A stretch of 64,000 nt of DNA from the NCBI GenBank assembly GCA_910574255.1, contig CAJTAK010000012.1, positions 62,001 to 126,000 on the forward strand, given 5' to 3'. Shown in pieces: positions 43,628 through 51,338 of the stretch. This stretch comes from Clostridia bacterium (GTDB lineage: Bacteria > Bacillota > Clostridia > Lachnospirales > Lachnospiraceae). The notes under the pieces are model-generated. The model was not told where the DNA came from. It did no database searches and was given only the letters and a program-made list of their open reading frames with translations. The position numbers were made by a program, and so were the translations under genes. Numbering within the stretch: position 1 is the stretch's first letter; each line of letters starts with the position of its first letter.

Positions 43628-44875
43628 ATGAGGTTTGGTATTCATACATTAGATGAATTTGAAGTTTCAGGCCGGGTAGTTTTGTGCAGGATTGATATCA
43701 ATCAGCCGGTGGACAAGAAGACGGGAAGCTTAAGGGATATAACACGGATTAAAGCCTGTGTGCCGACAGTCCGTGAACTGGCAGAGCGGGGAGCAAGGGT
43801 AGTTTTACTAGCACATCAGGGCAGTGATATTGAATATAAAAATTTTTATTCAACAAGACCACATAGCAAAGTGCTGTCGGAGCTTTTGGGACGGGAGGTT
43901 CAGTATGTAGAAGACGTTTGCGGTCCGGCAGCATGTACGGCAATCCGGTCCTTGAAAAACGGCCAGGTTCTGCTGTTGGATAATGTGCGGTACTGTTCGG
44001 AGGAACAGACATTGTTTGAACTGAAGCTGAAGCTTACTCACGAAGAACAGGCACAGACACAGGTGGTCAGGAAACTGGCTCCGTTGGCAGATATTTTTGT
44101 TTGTGATGCTTTTGCTGCCGCCCACAGGGATCAGCCGTCTCTTTGCGGATTCGAACAAGTACTTCCATCTGCTATGGGAAGGCTGTTTGAGCGGGAATAC
44201 TGCGTAATATCTGACATGATGGAGAATCCAAAACGTCCCTGTCTGTTTCTGCTTGGGGGCGCCAAGGTGAACGATGCATTTTTGATGATGCGGTCAGTTT
44301 TGGAAAATGGTGCTGCAGACCGGGTTTTAACCGGCGGCTTAGTGGCAAATATCCTTTTATTGGCCAAGGGCAAACATATCGGAAGAGCCAGTGAGGAATT
44401 TATTGAACGTTCAAATAACAGTGGAAATATTCGAATTGCAAAAGAACTATGGGAGAACTATGGCGAACGTATTTTGACACCAATAGATTTGGCAGGCACA
44501 GATGATGGAAAGCGGTGTGAATATACTTTGGATACAATACCGGAAATGTTTGGCGCATTGGATATCGGAAGCAGGACGGCAAAGGCATATGCAAAAGAGA
44601 TACTGGCGGCAAATACCGTATTTGTGAATGGGCCTATGGGAGTATTTGAGCAGGCTGAGACGGAATTGGGGACCAGAACCGTATGGGAGGCTCTGGGAGA
44701 GACACAAGCCTATACGGTGATTGGCGGCGGCGACAGCATTACGGCTACTAAGAAATATGGAAAAACAGATCAAATAAATTATATCTGCACAGGCGGCGGT
44801 GCATTGATTCGGTTTTTGAGTGGAGAGGAGCTGCCAGCAGTCAGGGCTTTACGGGATGCGGCTTTGCGGGAATAG
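43628..44875 (+). CDS. pgk: Archaeal-type phosphoglycerate kinase-like
   Basis: 415 residues. The layout is that of archaeal PGK: FEVSGRVVLCRIDINQPVD (Arg21, Asp23, Asn25), ITRIKACVPT (Arg40), LLAHQGSD (His63), LLLDNVRY, CDAFAAAHRDQPSL, LLGGAKVND, VFVNGPMGVFE and VIGGGDS. The position that is Arg in HLGRP or HQSRPG motifs is Ser66 here, so one residue of the basic patch that holds the substrate phosphate is missing; the others are present. Normally it makes ATP from 1,3-bisphosphoglycerate. With the neighbouring dehydrogenase it would form an ATP-generating oxidation module, possibly on another acyl phosphate. Confidence 0.85.
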   Translation: MRFGIHTLDEFEVSGRVVLCRIDINQPVDKKTGSLRDITRIKACVPTVRELAERGARVVLLAHQGSDIEYKNFYSTRPHSKVLSELLGREVQYVEDVCGPAACTAIRSLKNGQVLLLDNVRYCSEEQTLFELKLKLTHEEQAQTQVVRKLAPLADIFVCDAFAAAHRDQPSLCGFEQVLPSAMGRLFEREYCVISDMMENPKRPCLFLLGGAKVNDAFLMMRSVLENGAADRVLTGGLVANILLLAKGKHIGRASEEFIERSNNSGNIRIAKELWENYGERILTPIDLAGTDDGKRCEYTLDTIPEMFGALDIGSRTAKAYAKEILAANTVFVNGPMGVFEQAETELGTRTVWEALGETQAYTVIGGGDSITATKKYGKTDQINYICTGGGALIRFLSGEELPAVRALRDAALRE

Positions 44876-44882
44876 CAGGCTG

Positions 44883-44897
44883 CGGAACTTAAAACAG
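44883..44897 (+). repeat. Element A left-end fragment
   Basis: GGAACTTAAAACAGT is identical to the left end of element A copies 2 and 3, but the rest of the element is missing. Element B copy 2 follows at 44946. Confidence 0.6.
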
Positions 44898-44945
44898 TCC
44901 AGCTAAGAAATGTCAAGCGTTTACTAAAAATATTTTCTGCTGAAC

Positions 44946-45074
44946 GGTAAAGTCGCAAAGGCGCACGAGAGGAACTTTCATGAGTGCCCTTTCGAATGAA
45001 AGTTTCTCTCATTACAAGTGTGTCGAAGCGACTTTACCCTTTAGTACTGTTGCGTAGCAACTTAAAATAGGAGG
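44946..45074 (+). repeat. Element B, copy 2 (complete)
   Basis: Outer stem GGTAAAGTCGC (44946-44956) pairs perfectly with GCGACTTTACC (45028-45038). An inner 15-bp stem (44967-44981 with 44996-45010, one G-U) is next. Then GTTGC-GTA-GCAAC (45049-45061) and TTAAAATAGGAGG end the element. AGGAGG (45069-45074) is the ribosome site of the following TTG-started gene. It fills the 207-bp gap between pgk and the second transketolase. Confidence 0.85.
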
Positions 45075-45082
45075 ATTGAGGG

Positions 45083-45934
45083 TTGGATTCGGATAAAAAA
45101 TTAGAATTAAAAGGCTTTGCATGTGAGATTCGAATAGGAGCTTTAGAAGCGATTCGCTCACGGGGGTTCGGACACGTGGGAGGATGTCTCAGCATTGCTG
45201 ACGCACTGGCGGTTTTATACGGGGATGTGATGAAATATGATCCCAAGAATCCGTCGTGGCCGGAGAGGGATAAGCTTGTATGTTCCAAAGGACATGCTGG
45301 CCCTGCTGTGTATGCGGCGTTGGCGCTAAAGGGATTTTTCCCGTACGAAGAATTGTACACATTGAACCGTCCGGGGACGATGCTGCCAAGTCATTGTGAT
45401 TGGAATAAAACACCAGGCGTGGATATGACCACAGGGTCTCTTGGCCAGGGAACCTCACTGGCGGTGGGAATGGCTTTGGGCGATGGGCTGAAAGGGAGAG
45501 GGAATCGGGTCTTTCTGATTACCGGAGATGGTGAACTGAATGAGGGACAGGCATGGGAGGCGGCGATGTTTGCGGCTGCGAAGCAGGTGAATAACCTGGT
45601 GTGGCTGGTGGATTATAACAAGAAGCAATTGGACGGCTGCGTTAAGGATATTCTCAATCCCTTTGATTTGGAAGAAAAATTCAGGGCTTTTGGCTTTCAG
45701 GCGCATACCGTTGATGGAAACAATATTGAGCAGTTACATGAGGCATTGCATATAAAAACCCATGAGGCACCGCTTGCTTTGATTCTGGATACGGTAAAAG
45801 GAAAGGGGGTAAGGGAAATCGAGGAAACCATTTCCAATCACAGCATGTCGGCAGGGCAGGAGGTATTTGACAGATGGCTGACAGATTTGCGTGACCAGTT
45901 GGAGACACTGACCGGAGGGAAGGAGACGGCATGA
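45083..45934 (+). CDS. Transketolase, N-terminal subunit (second pair)
   Basis: 283 residues from TTG 45083, eight bases after AGGAGG of element B. Motifs: RGFGHVGGCLSIADALAVLY, DKLVCSKGHAGPAVYAAL, TTGSLGQGTSLAVGMALG and GDGELNEGQAWEAAMFAA, then VDYNKKQLDG and KGKGVREIEE. It differs clearly from the first pair (for example GHVGG for GHPGG and HCDW for LQGQ), so it is probably a different specificity and not a recent duplicate. It overlaps its C-terminal subunit by four bases. Confidence 0.9.
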   Translation: MDSDKKLELKGFACEIRIGALEAIRSRGFGHVGGCLSIADALAVLYGDVMKYDPKNPSWPERDKLVCSKGHAGPAVYAALALKGFFPYEELYTLNRPGTMLPSHCDWNKTPGVDMTTGSLGQGTSLAVGMALGDGLKGRGNRVFLITGDGELNEGQAWEAAMFAAAKQVNNLVWLVDYNKKQLDGCVKDILNPFDLEEKFRAFGFQAHTVDGNNIEQLHEALHIKTHEAPLALILDTVKGKGVREIEETISNHSMSAGQEVFDRWLTDLRDQLETLTGGKETA

Positions 45935-46878
45935 AGATTGTATACGGTGAAATAAAAGATACACGCATGATGAAGGATGTGATCGGAGAGAACATAAGAG
46001 GGATTTTGGAAACAGATCCGGATGCGGTGTATCTGGACGCCGATTTGATGGGGTGCATTGGGACGGCAAAATTGACAGATACATGTGAAAGGGCGATTAA
46101 CTGTGGAATTGCGGAGGCTAATATGGTAGGGATAGCCTGTGGGCTTTCCGCAGCAGGGTTTCATCCGATTGTGCATACATTCGGACCGTTTGCATCCCGG
46201 CGCTGCTTTGATCAGGTGTTTTTGTCCGGCGGCTATGCAGGAAACAGTGTTACGGTGATTGGTACGGATCCGGGGATCTGTGCTGCATTTAATGGGGGGA
46301 CACATATGCCTTTCGAAGATATGGCTATTTACCGCACAATACCGGGGGCGGTGATTGTAGATGTAACGGATGTGCCTATGCTGGAATATTGTCTGCACAC
46401 ATTCCCGGAAATGAAGGGAGTAAAGTATTTACGGACACCCAGAAAAGGTGCCGTACAGGTATATGAAGACGGGACGGCATTTGAGATTGGGAAAGGAACT
46501 GTTTTGCGGGACGGTACGGATTGTGTAATCGTTGCCAGCGGCATTATGGTTCACGAAGCAATGCAGGCGGCTGGCATGCTGAAGGATATGGGGATTGATG
46601 CGGCAGTGATTGATCCGTTTACCATTAAACCTTTTGATGAAGGATTAATACGAGCTTATGCGGCAAAAACAGGTATTGTAGTAACGGCAGAAAATCACAA
46701 TCGGATAGGCGGCCTGTACAGCGCAGTTAAGGAGGCGCTGAATGGGGAAGCGCTGGTGGGACATGTTGCAGTGGAGGATACGTTTGGTGAAGTGGGACCG
46801 CAGGAATATCTTCGGGAAAGATTTGACTTAACGGCAGAGCATATTGTCCTGACGATAAAAGAGATGAAAGAAGATTGA
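45931..46878 (+). CDS. Transketolase, C-terminal subunit (second pair)
   Basis: 315 residues. YLDADLMGC, AINCGIAEANMVGIACGLSA (TPP-activating Glu in GIAEAN), VIGTDPGICAAFNGGTHMPFED and AAVIDPFTIKPFDEGLI correspond to the C-terminal half of transketolase. It is coupled to the N-terminal subunit by ATGA. Having two split transketolases within 7 kb suggests two successive ketol transfers, or two substrates, in the pathway. Confidence 0.9.
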   Translation: MKIVYGEIKDTRMMKDVIGENIRGILETDPDAVYLDADLMGCIGTAKLTDTCERAINCGIAEANMVGIACGLSAAGFHPIVHTFGPFASRRCFDQVFLSGGYAGNSVTVIGTDPGICAAFNGGTHMPFEDMAIYRTIPGAVIVDVTDVPMLEYCLHTFPEMKGVKYLRTPRKGAVQVYEDGTAFEIGKGTVLRDGTDCVIVASGIMVHEAMQAAGMLKDMGIDAAVIDPFTIKPFDEGLIRAYAAKTGIVVTAENHNRIGGLYSAVKEALNGEALVGHVAVEDTFGEVGPQEYLRERFDLTAEHIVLTIKEMKED

Positions 46879-46891
46879 GCGTGTGTTGTTT

Positions 46892-47021
46892 GGAAATTGT
46901 GAAACAGTAATACCCTTTTCAGTGCACAAATCGATTTACAGACGCACGTATTTGCGGCTGGAAATTGATTTAGGCTAAGGTGTACTGAGAGGGGGATTAC
47001 GGAACTGGAATAGCAAGGAGG
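46892..47021 (+). repeat. Element A, copy 5
   Basis: GTAATACCC (46907-46915) pairs with GGGGATTAC (46992-47000, one mismatch). CAGTGCAC pairs with GTGTACTG, AAATCGATTT with AAATTGATTT (one G-U), and apex CGCA (46943-46946) with TGCG (46953-46956). It ends with GGAACTGGAATAGCAAGGAGG, giving the iolB ribosome site. Confidence 0.85.
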
Positions 47022-47029
47022 AAGCTGCT

Positions 47030-47809
47030 ATGGTAAAAGAATTTGATTATCCCAAGTTTATGCCGGATGGCGTTCAACATTTGACCCTGGATCATGGGGA
47101 GAACAGCTGGATGAGTACTTCGGTTTACAGGATGAAGGAGGGGGAAGTACGGAAGTTTCAGTTTGCAGATCAGGAACAGGCATTTTTGCTGATGTATGGA
47201 GATGCGGAATTTTGGTGGAACGATCAGAAGGAGCGTATAGCCCGTAAGACGTTTTTTGACCAGGGAGAGGGTACGGCCTGCCTGCATGTATGCAGGGGTA
47301 CGGAGGTAACTGTTACGGCTTTTGCAGAAACGGAAATTATGTGGGAAGCTACTGAAAATGAACGGGAATTTTCTGCAAAGCTTTATCATGCGGACGAGAT
47401 TTCCAATGTGATAGTGGGGGAAGAACTTTGCGGGGGAACATGCACACGCCGTGTGACTACCATTATAGATTACAATAATGCTCCATACTCCAATCTTGTG
47501 ATTGGAGAAACTTATACTATGCAAGGATCCTGGGCGGGATATCCGCCTCATGGACACCGACAGCCGGAGGTTTATTATTACCGCACGGACAAGCCCCAGG
47601 GATTTGGAGCCTGCTTTATAGGAGATGAGGCGTATGTCATTAAGGACAGAAGTGTTTCGATACTTTTGGACGGAAGAACTCATCCGCAGGTTACGGCGCC
47701 CGGATATCAGTTGTATATCGTGTGGATGATTCGGCATCTGCCGGATGATCCATGGGTTGACCGTATTGAGGATCCGGAACATGTGTGGGTGAGAAAAGCC
47801 CAATTTTAA
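47030..47809 (+). CDS. iolB: IolB-like 5-deoxy-glucuronate isomerase family protein
   Basis: 259 residues, bicupin KduI/IolB superfamily. The C-terminal cupin has GSWAGYPPHGHRQPEVYYYR (metal His/His/Glu), PQGFGACFI, VIKDRSVSIL and APGYQLYIVWMIRHL, which resemble IolB (SYPPHKH, EETYY, DRS, PAGYH). IolB converts 5-deoxy-D-glucuronate to 2-deoxy-5-keto-gluconate in inositol breakdown. No other iol gene is present, so an analogous aldose-ketose isomerisation of another sugar acid is likely. The start is behind GGAGG of element A. Confidence 0.75.
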   Translation: MVKEFDYPKFMPDGVQHLTLDHGENSWMSTSVYRMKEGEVRKFQFADQEQAFLLMYGDAEFWWNDQKERIARKTFFDQGEGTACLHVCRGTEVTVTAFAETEIMWEATENEREFSAKLYHADEISNVIVGEELCGGTCTRRVTTIIDYNNAPYSNLVIGETYTMQGSWAGYPPHGHRQPEVYYYRTDKPQGFGACFIGDEAYVIKDRSVSILLDGRTHPQVTAPGYQLYIVWMIRHLPDDPWVDRIEDPEHVWVRKAQF

Positions 47810-47829
47810 AATATGGCGGAGGGCAGTAT

Positions 47830-48618
47830 ATGAAGGCAGCATTTGATTTTAGTGGAAAAAACTGTGTGGTGGCCGGAGGAGCTTCCGGAATAGGACGCAG
47901 CACTGCGGAACATCTGGCAGCGGCTGGCGCCAATGTAGCTATAGCAGATCTCAATTTGGAGGGTGCACAGCAGGCTGCGGAAAAGATATGCACTTTGGGC
48001 GGCAGGGCTGAGGCGTTCCGGATGAATGCGGCGGATCCGGAAAGTGCAGCAAATGCGGCAGAACAAATACAAAGAAATTTTCAGCAAATTCATTGTCTGG
48101 TAAATTCTGTTGGAATTGGAGCAAAAGCCAGGGAGGGCGAAAGCTTTCAGGAGACTTTTGAACGCTTAATTAAAGTGAATTTAATGGGAATGTTTTACAG
48201 CTGTTCTGCTTTTGCGGAGCACATGATGGGAAAAGGCGGTACGATTGTCAATATTGCCTCTATGTCAGCAACAATTGTTCCGGCAAAGACTCGTCCTGGC
48301 AGAGGCGGAGAGTATGGGCTGATTGGTTACTGCACCTCTAAAGGGGCCGTTAAAATGATGACGAAATCCATGGCGATGCTGTGGTCCGAATATGGGATTC
48401 GGGCGAACAGCGTAAGTCCGGGATATGTGGATACACCATTAACTGCCGAACCGCACAGCAATCCGGAATTAAGAAAGAAACTGGAGGACAGTGTTCCCCT
48501 CCGCCGTATTGCAAGGCCGGAAGAGATTGTTCAGGTAATCTTGTTTCTCTTAAGCGATGCGTCCGGATACATTACAGGAGAAGATATATTGGCAGACGGG
48601 GGATTTACTTCCCGATAA
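47830..48618 (+). CDS. Short-chain dehydrogenase/reductase
   Basis: 262 residues from ATG 47830 (behind GGAGGG). CVVAGGASGIGRSTAEHLAAAG is the cofactor loop, ADLNLEG gives Asp after strand two (NAD), and VNSVGIG, IASMSATIV (Ser), YCTSKGAVKM (Tyr, Lys) and YITGEDILADGGF complete the classical SDR pattern. Next to an IolB/KduI-type isomerase and uxuBA, it may act on a keto sugar acid, as KduD does next to KduI. It begins 20 bp after iolB. Confidence 0.82.
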   Translation: MKAAFDFSGKNCVVAGGASGIGRSTAEHLAAAGANVAIADLNLEGAQQAAEKICTLGGRAEAFRMNAADPESAANAAEQIQRNFQQIHCLVNSVGIGAKAREGESFQETFERLIKVNLMGMFYSCSAFAEHMMGKGGTIVNIASMSATIVPAKTRPGRGGEYGLIGYCTSKGAVKMMTKSMAMLWSEYGIRANSVSPGYVDTPLTAEPHSNPELRKKLEDSVPLRRIARPEEIVQVILFLLSDASGYITGEDILADGGFTSR

Positions 48619-48634
48619 GTAAAAGGAGCGGAAG

Positions 48635-50251
48635 ATGGAATTAAATGCGGAGGGCCTGAAAAATTTACAATGGTGGAGGGAAAAGGGATATCAACTGCCT
48701 GATTTTGACAGAGAAAAAATGGAACAGGCAACAAAAGAGAAGCCTTATTGGATCCACTTTGGGGCAGGAAATATTTTTCGGGCATTTCAGGCAAATGTAG
48801 TACAGAAATTGTTAAACTGCGGGGTATTGGATCGGGGACTTCTGGCGGCGGAAGGATTTGATTATGAGATTATGGAGCATATGTATTGGCCGCACGATAA
48901 TCTCAGTATTTTAGCAACGTTAAAAACAGATGGAACAGTGGAAAAAACAGTAATCGGGAGTATAGCGGAAGCGCTGGTATTAGATTCGGCAAATGCGGTC
49001 CAATATAACAGGCTTTTGGACATTTTTCGGCAGGATTCTCTGCAGATGGCGTCATTTACCATAACGGAAAAGGGGTACGGCCTGGTAAATGGCAGCGGGG
49101 TATTCTTTCAGGAGGTGGCACATGATTTGAAAAATGGCCCCAATAAACCCCAAAGCTATATGGGGAAAATAACTGCTTTGCTGTACGCAAGATTTTTAGC
49201 CGGAAAGAAGCCCATTGCAATGGTGAGCATGGATAATTGCTCAAAGAATGGAGAACGGTTATTGGAGGCTGTCCGGTCATTTGCAGAAGAATGGGTTGAA
49301 AATGGCCAGACGGACAAAGATTTTTTATCCTATGTGACAGATGAAAGCAAGGTTGCATTTCCCTGGACTATGATTGATAAGATTACACCCCGCCCGGATG
49401 ATTCTATTCGGAGAATGCTGGTGAAAGACGGAATCCAGGGATTGGAACCGGTGATAACAACGAAGAACAGCTATGCGGCACCTTTTGTAAATGCGGAAGT
49501 GACAGAGTATCTGGTGATTGAGGACAACTTTCCCAATGGAAGGCCGGCATTAGAAGCCGGAGGTTTGATATTTACCGATCGGGAAACCGTAAGTAAGGCA
49601 GAACGGATGAAGGTATGCAGCTGTCTGAATCCCCTGCATACGGCGCTTGCCATATTTGGATGCTTGCTTGGATATTCCAGGCTTTGTGAGGAAATGGAAG
49701 ATCCGGAGCTTAGGAAGCTGGTTGAGCGTATCGGCTATGCGGAGGGACTTCCTGTGGTGGTCGATCCCGGAATCTTGGATCCCAGGGGATTTATAGATAC
49801 GGTGCTGAATATTCGGATTGCCAATCCGTTTATGCCGGATACGCCTCAGCGTATTGTGACGGATACTTCTCAGAAGCTGGCAATTCGTTTTGGAGAAACC
49901 ATAAAAGCATATCTTGCATCAAAAACTCTTGATTTAAAATCCCTGGTTGGAATACCTCTGGTATTCGCAGGATGGCTCCGTTACCTGATGGGAGCAGATG
50001 ATAATGGGAAATTAATGGATCTGAGTCCGGATCCCTTTGCGGAAGAGATAAGTCTTCGTTTGAGGGCGATTAGCTGGGAATCAGGAGAGAAAGCGGATGA
50101 AGTGATACTTCCGATACTTCGCAGAGCTGAGATTTTTGGGGTGGATTTGATGGAGGCCGGCCTGGGTGAAATGGTATCTGTGTACATGAAAGAAATGTGC
50201 ACCGGCATAGGGGCAGTGCGGCGAACCTTGAAAAAGTATTTGGGAAATTAA
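48635..50251 (+). CDS. uxuB: Mannitol dehydrogenase family, D-fructuronate reductase-like
   Basis: 538 residues. The N-terminal WIHFGAGNIFRAFQANVVQ is the family dinucleotide motif. Others are VVTDESKVAFPWTMIDKITPRP (in two parts near residue 235-255) and CSCLNPLHTALAIFGCLLGY near residue 330. It belongs to the long-chain mannitol/uronate dehydrogenases. Adjacency to uxuA (17 bp) supports reduction of fructuronate to mannonate with NADH, or the reverse oxidation of another aldonate. Confidence 0.85.
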   Translation: MELNAEGLKNLQWWREKGYQLPDFDREKMEQATKEKPYWIHFGAGNIFRAFQANVVQKLLNCGVLDRGLLAAEGFDYEIMEHMYWPHDNLSILATLKTDGTVEKTVIGSIAEALVLDSANAVQYNRLLDIFRQDSLQMASFTITEKGYGLVNGSGVFFQEVAHDLKNGPNKPQSYMGKITALLYARFLAGKKPIAMVSMDNCSKNGERLLEAVRSFAEEWVENGQTDKDFLSYVTDESKVAFPWTMIDKITPRPDDSIRRMLVKDGIQGLEPVITTKNSYAAPFVNAEVTEYLVIEDNFPNGRPALEAGGLIFTDRETVSKAERMKVCSCLNPLHTALAIFGCLLGYSRLCEEMEDPELRKLVERIGYAEGLPVVVDPGILDPRGFIDTVLNIRIANPFMPDTPQRIVTDTSQKLAIRFGETIKAYLASKTLDLKSLVGIPLVFAGWLRYLMGADDNGKLMDLSPDPFAEEISLRLRAISWESGEKADEVILPILRRAEIFGVDLMEAGLGEMVSVYMKEMCTGIGAVRRTLKKYLGN

Positions 50252-50267
50252 GAGGAGGAAAAATCTT

Positions 50268-51338
50268 ATGCAGATGACTTTAAGATGGTATGGTTCAGCA
50301 TTTGACACGGTGACATTGGAGCAGATTCGTCAAATTCCGGGGGTCACAGGAGTTATTTCCACCTTGTATGATACTGCTCCGGGAGAGGTATGGAGCAGAG
50401 AGCGAATCCGGGCATTGAAGAATGAGATTGAAGCTTCGGGATTAACATTGGCCGGCATTGAGAGTGTAAATATTCATGATGATATTAAAGCAGGCGGGAA
50501 AAGCAGAGACAAGTATATTAAAAATTATATTGAAACCCTTGCAAATCTGGGAGAAGAAGATGTACATCTTGTCTGCTATAACTTTATGCCGGTTTTTGAT
50601 TGGACCAGAACGGAACTGGCACGCATAAGAGAGGACGGCTCCACTGTGCTTGCTTATACCCAGGAAGCGGTAGATGCGCTGGAACCGGAAAAAATGTTTG
50701 ATTCTATTTCCGGAGATATGAACGGTACGGTAATGCCGGGATGGGAACCGGAACGTATGGCAGGAATTAAAGAATTGTTTGCGCTGTACAAGGGGGTAGA
50801 CGAAGAACAGTTATTTGATAATCTTAAGTATTTTTTGGAACGGATTATGTCTGTATGTGAACAGTATGACATTCAAATGGCCATTCATCCCGATGACCCG
50901 GCTTGGAGCGTATTTGGGCTTCCCCGGATTATGACTACAAAAGAAAATATTTTAAGAATGACAAGGATGGTGGATAATTCGCATAATGGAGTGACATTCT
51001 GCTCCGGTTCTTATGGGACAAACCGGGAAAACGACTTGCCGGATATGATTCGCTCATTAAAAGGAAGAATCCATTTTGCACATGTACGTAATCTGAAATT
51101 TATTACGTCAACAAATTTTGAAGAAGCGGCACATTTATCGTCTGACGGAAGCTTTGACATTTATGAGATTATGAAAGCTCTTTATGATATCGGATTTGAC
51201 GGTCCTATCCGTCCGGATCATGGACGGATGATCTGGGGAGAAAAGGCTATGCCGGGATATGGCCTGTATGATCGTGCGTTAGGAGCGGCTTACTTAAATG
51301 GTTTATGGGAGGCGATTGAGAAGGGAAGGACACGATGA
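50268..51338 (+). CDS. uxuA: Mannonate dehydratase
   Basis: 356 residues. MTLRWYGSAFDTVTLEQIRQIPG begins the TIM barrel as in UxuA (two motifs, MTLRWYG and VTLEQIRQIPG). IHPDDPAWSVFGLPRI, GVTFCSGSYG, IHFAHVRN and PIRPDHGRMIWGE with PGYGLYDRALGA are family-specific metal and substrate segments. It dehydrates D-mannonate to 2-keto-3-deoxy-D-gluconate. No KDG kinase or aldolase gene is in the window. It shares ATGA with the LarA gene, so the two are probably cotranslated. Confidence 0.93.
   Translation: MQMTLRWYGSAFDTVTLEQIRQIPGVTGVISTLYDTAPGEVWSRERIRALKNEIEASGLTLAGIESVNIHDDIKAGGKSRDKYIKNYIETLANLGEEDVHLVCYNFMPVFDWTRTELARIREDGSTVLAYTQEAVDALEPEKMFDSISGDMNGTVMPGWEPERMAGIKELFALYKGVDEEQLFDNLKYFLERIMSVCEQYDIQMAIHPDDPAWSVFGLPRIMTTKENILRMTRMVDNSHNGVTFCSGSYGTNRENDLPDMIRSLKGRIHFAHVRNLKFITSTNFEEAAHLSSDGSFDIYEIMKALYDIGFDGPIRPDHGRMIWGEKAMPGYGLYDRALGAAYLNGLWEAIEKGRTR

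Noticed and set aside
39137-46878. Sulfoquinovose transketolase pathway (SqwGH)
   Set aside because: Split transketolases fit, but no SqwI-like isomerase, sulfolactaldehyde reductase or sulfonate exporter was recognised.
47030-47809. KduI annotation for the bicupin
   Set aside because: The sequence pattern SWAGYPPHGH, GFG and DRS is closer to IolB; KduI's CHTHERRMEVYFYF pattern is not matched.
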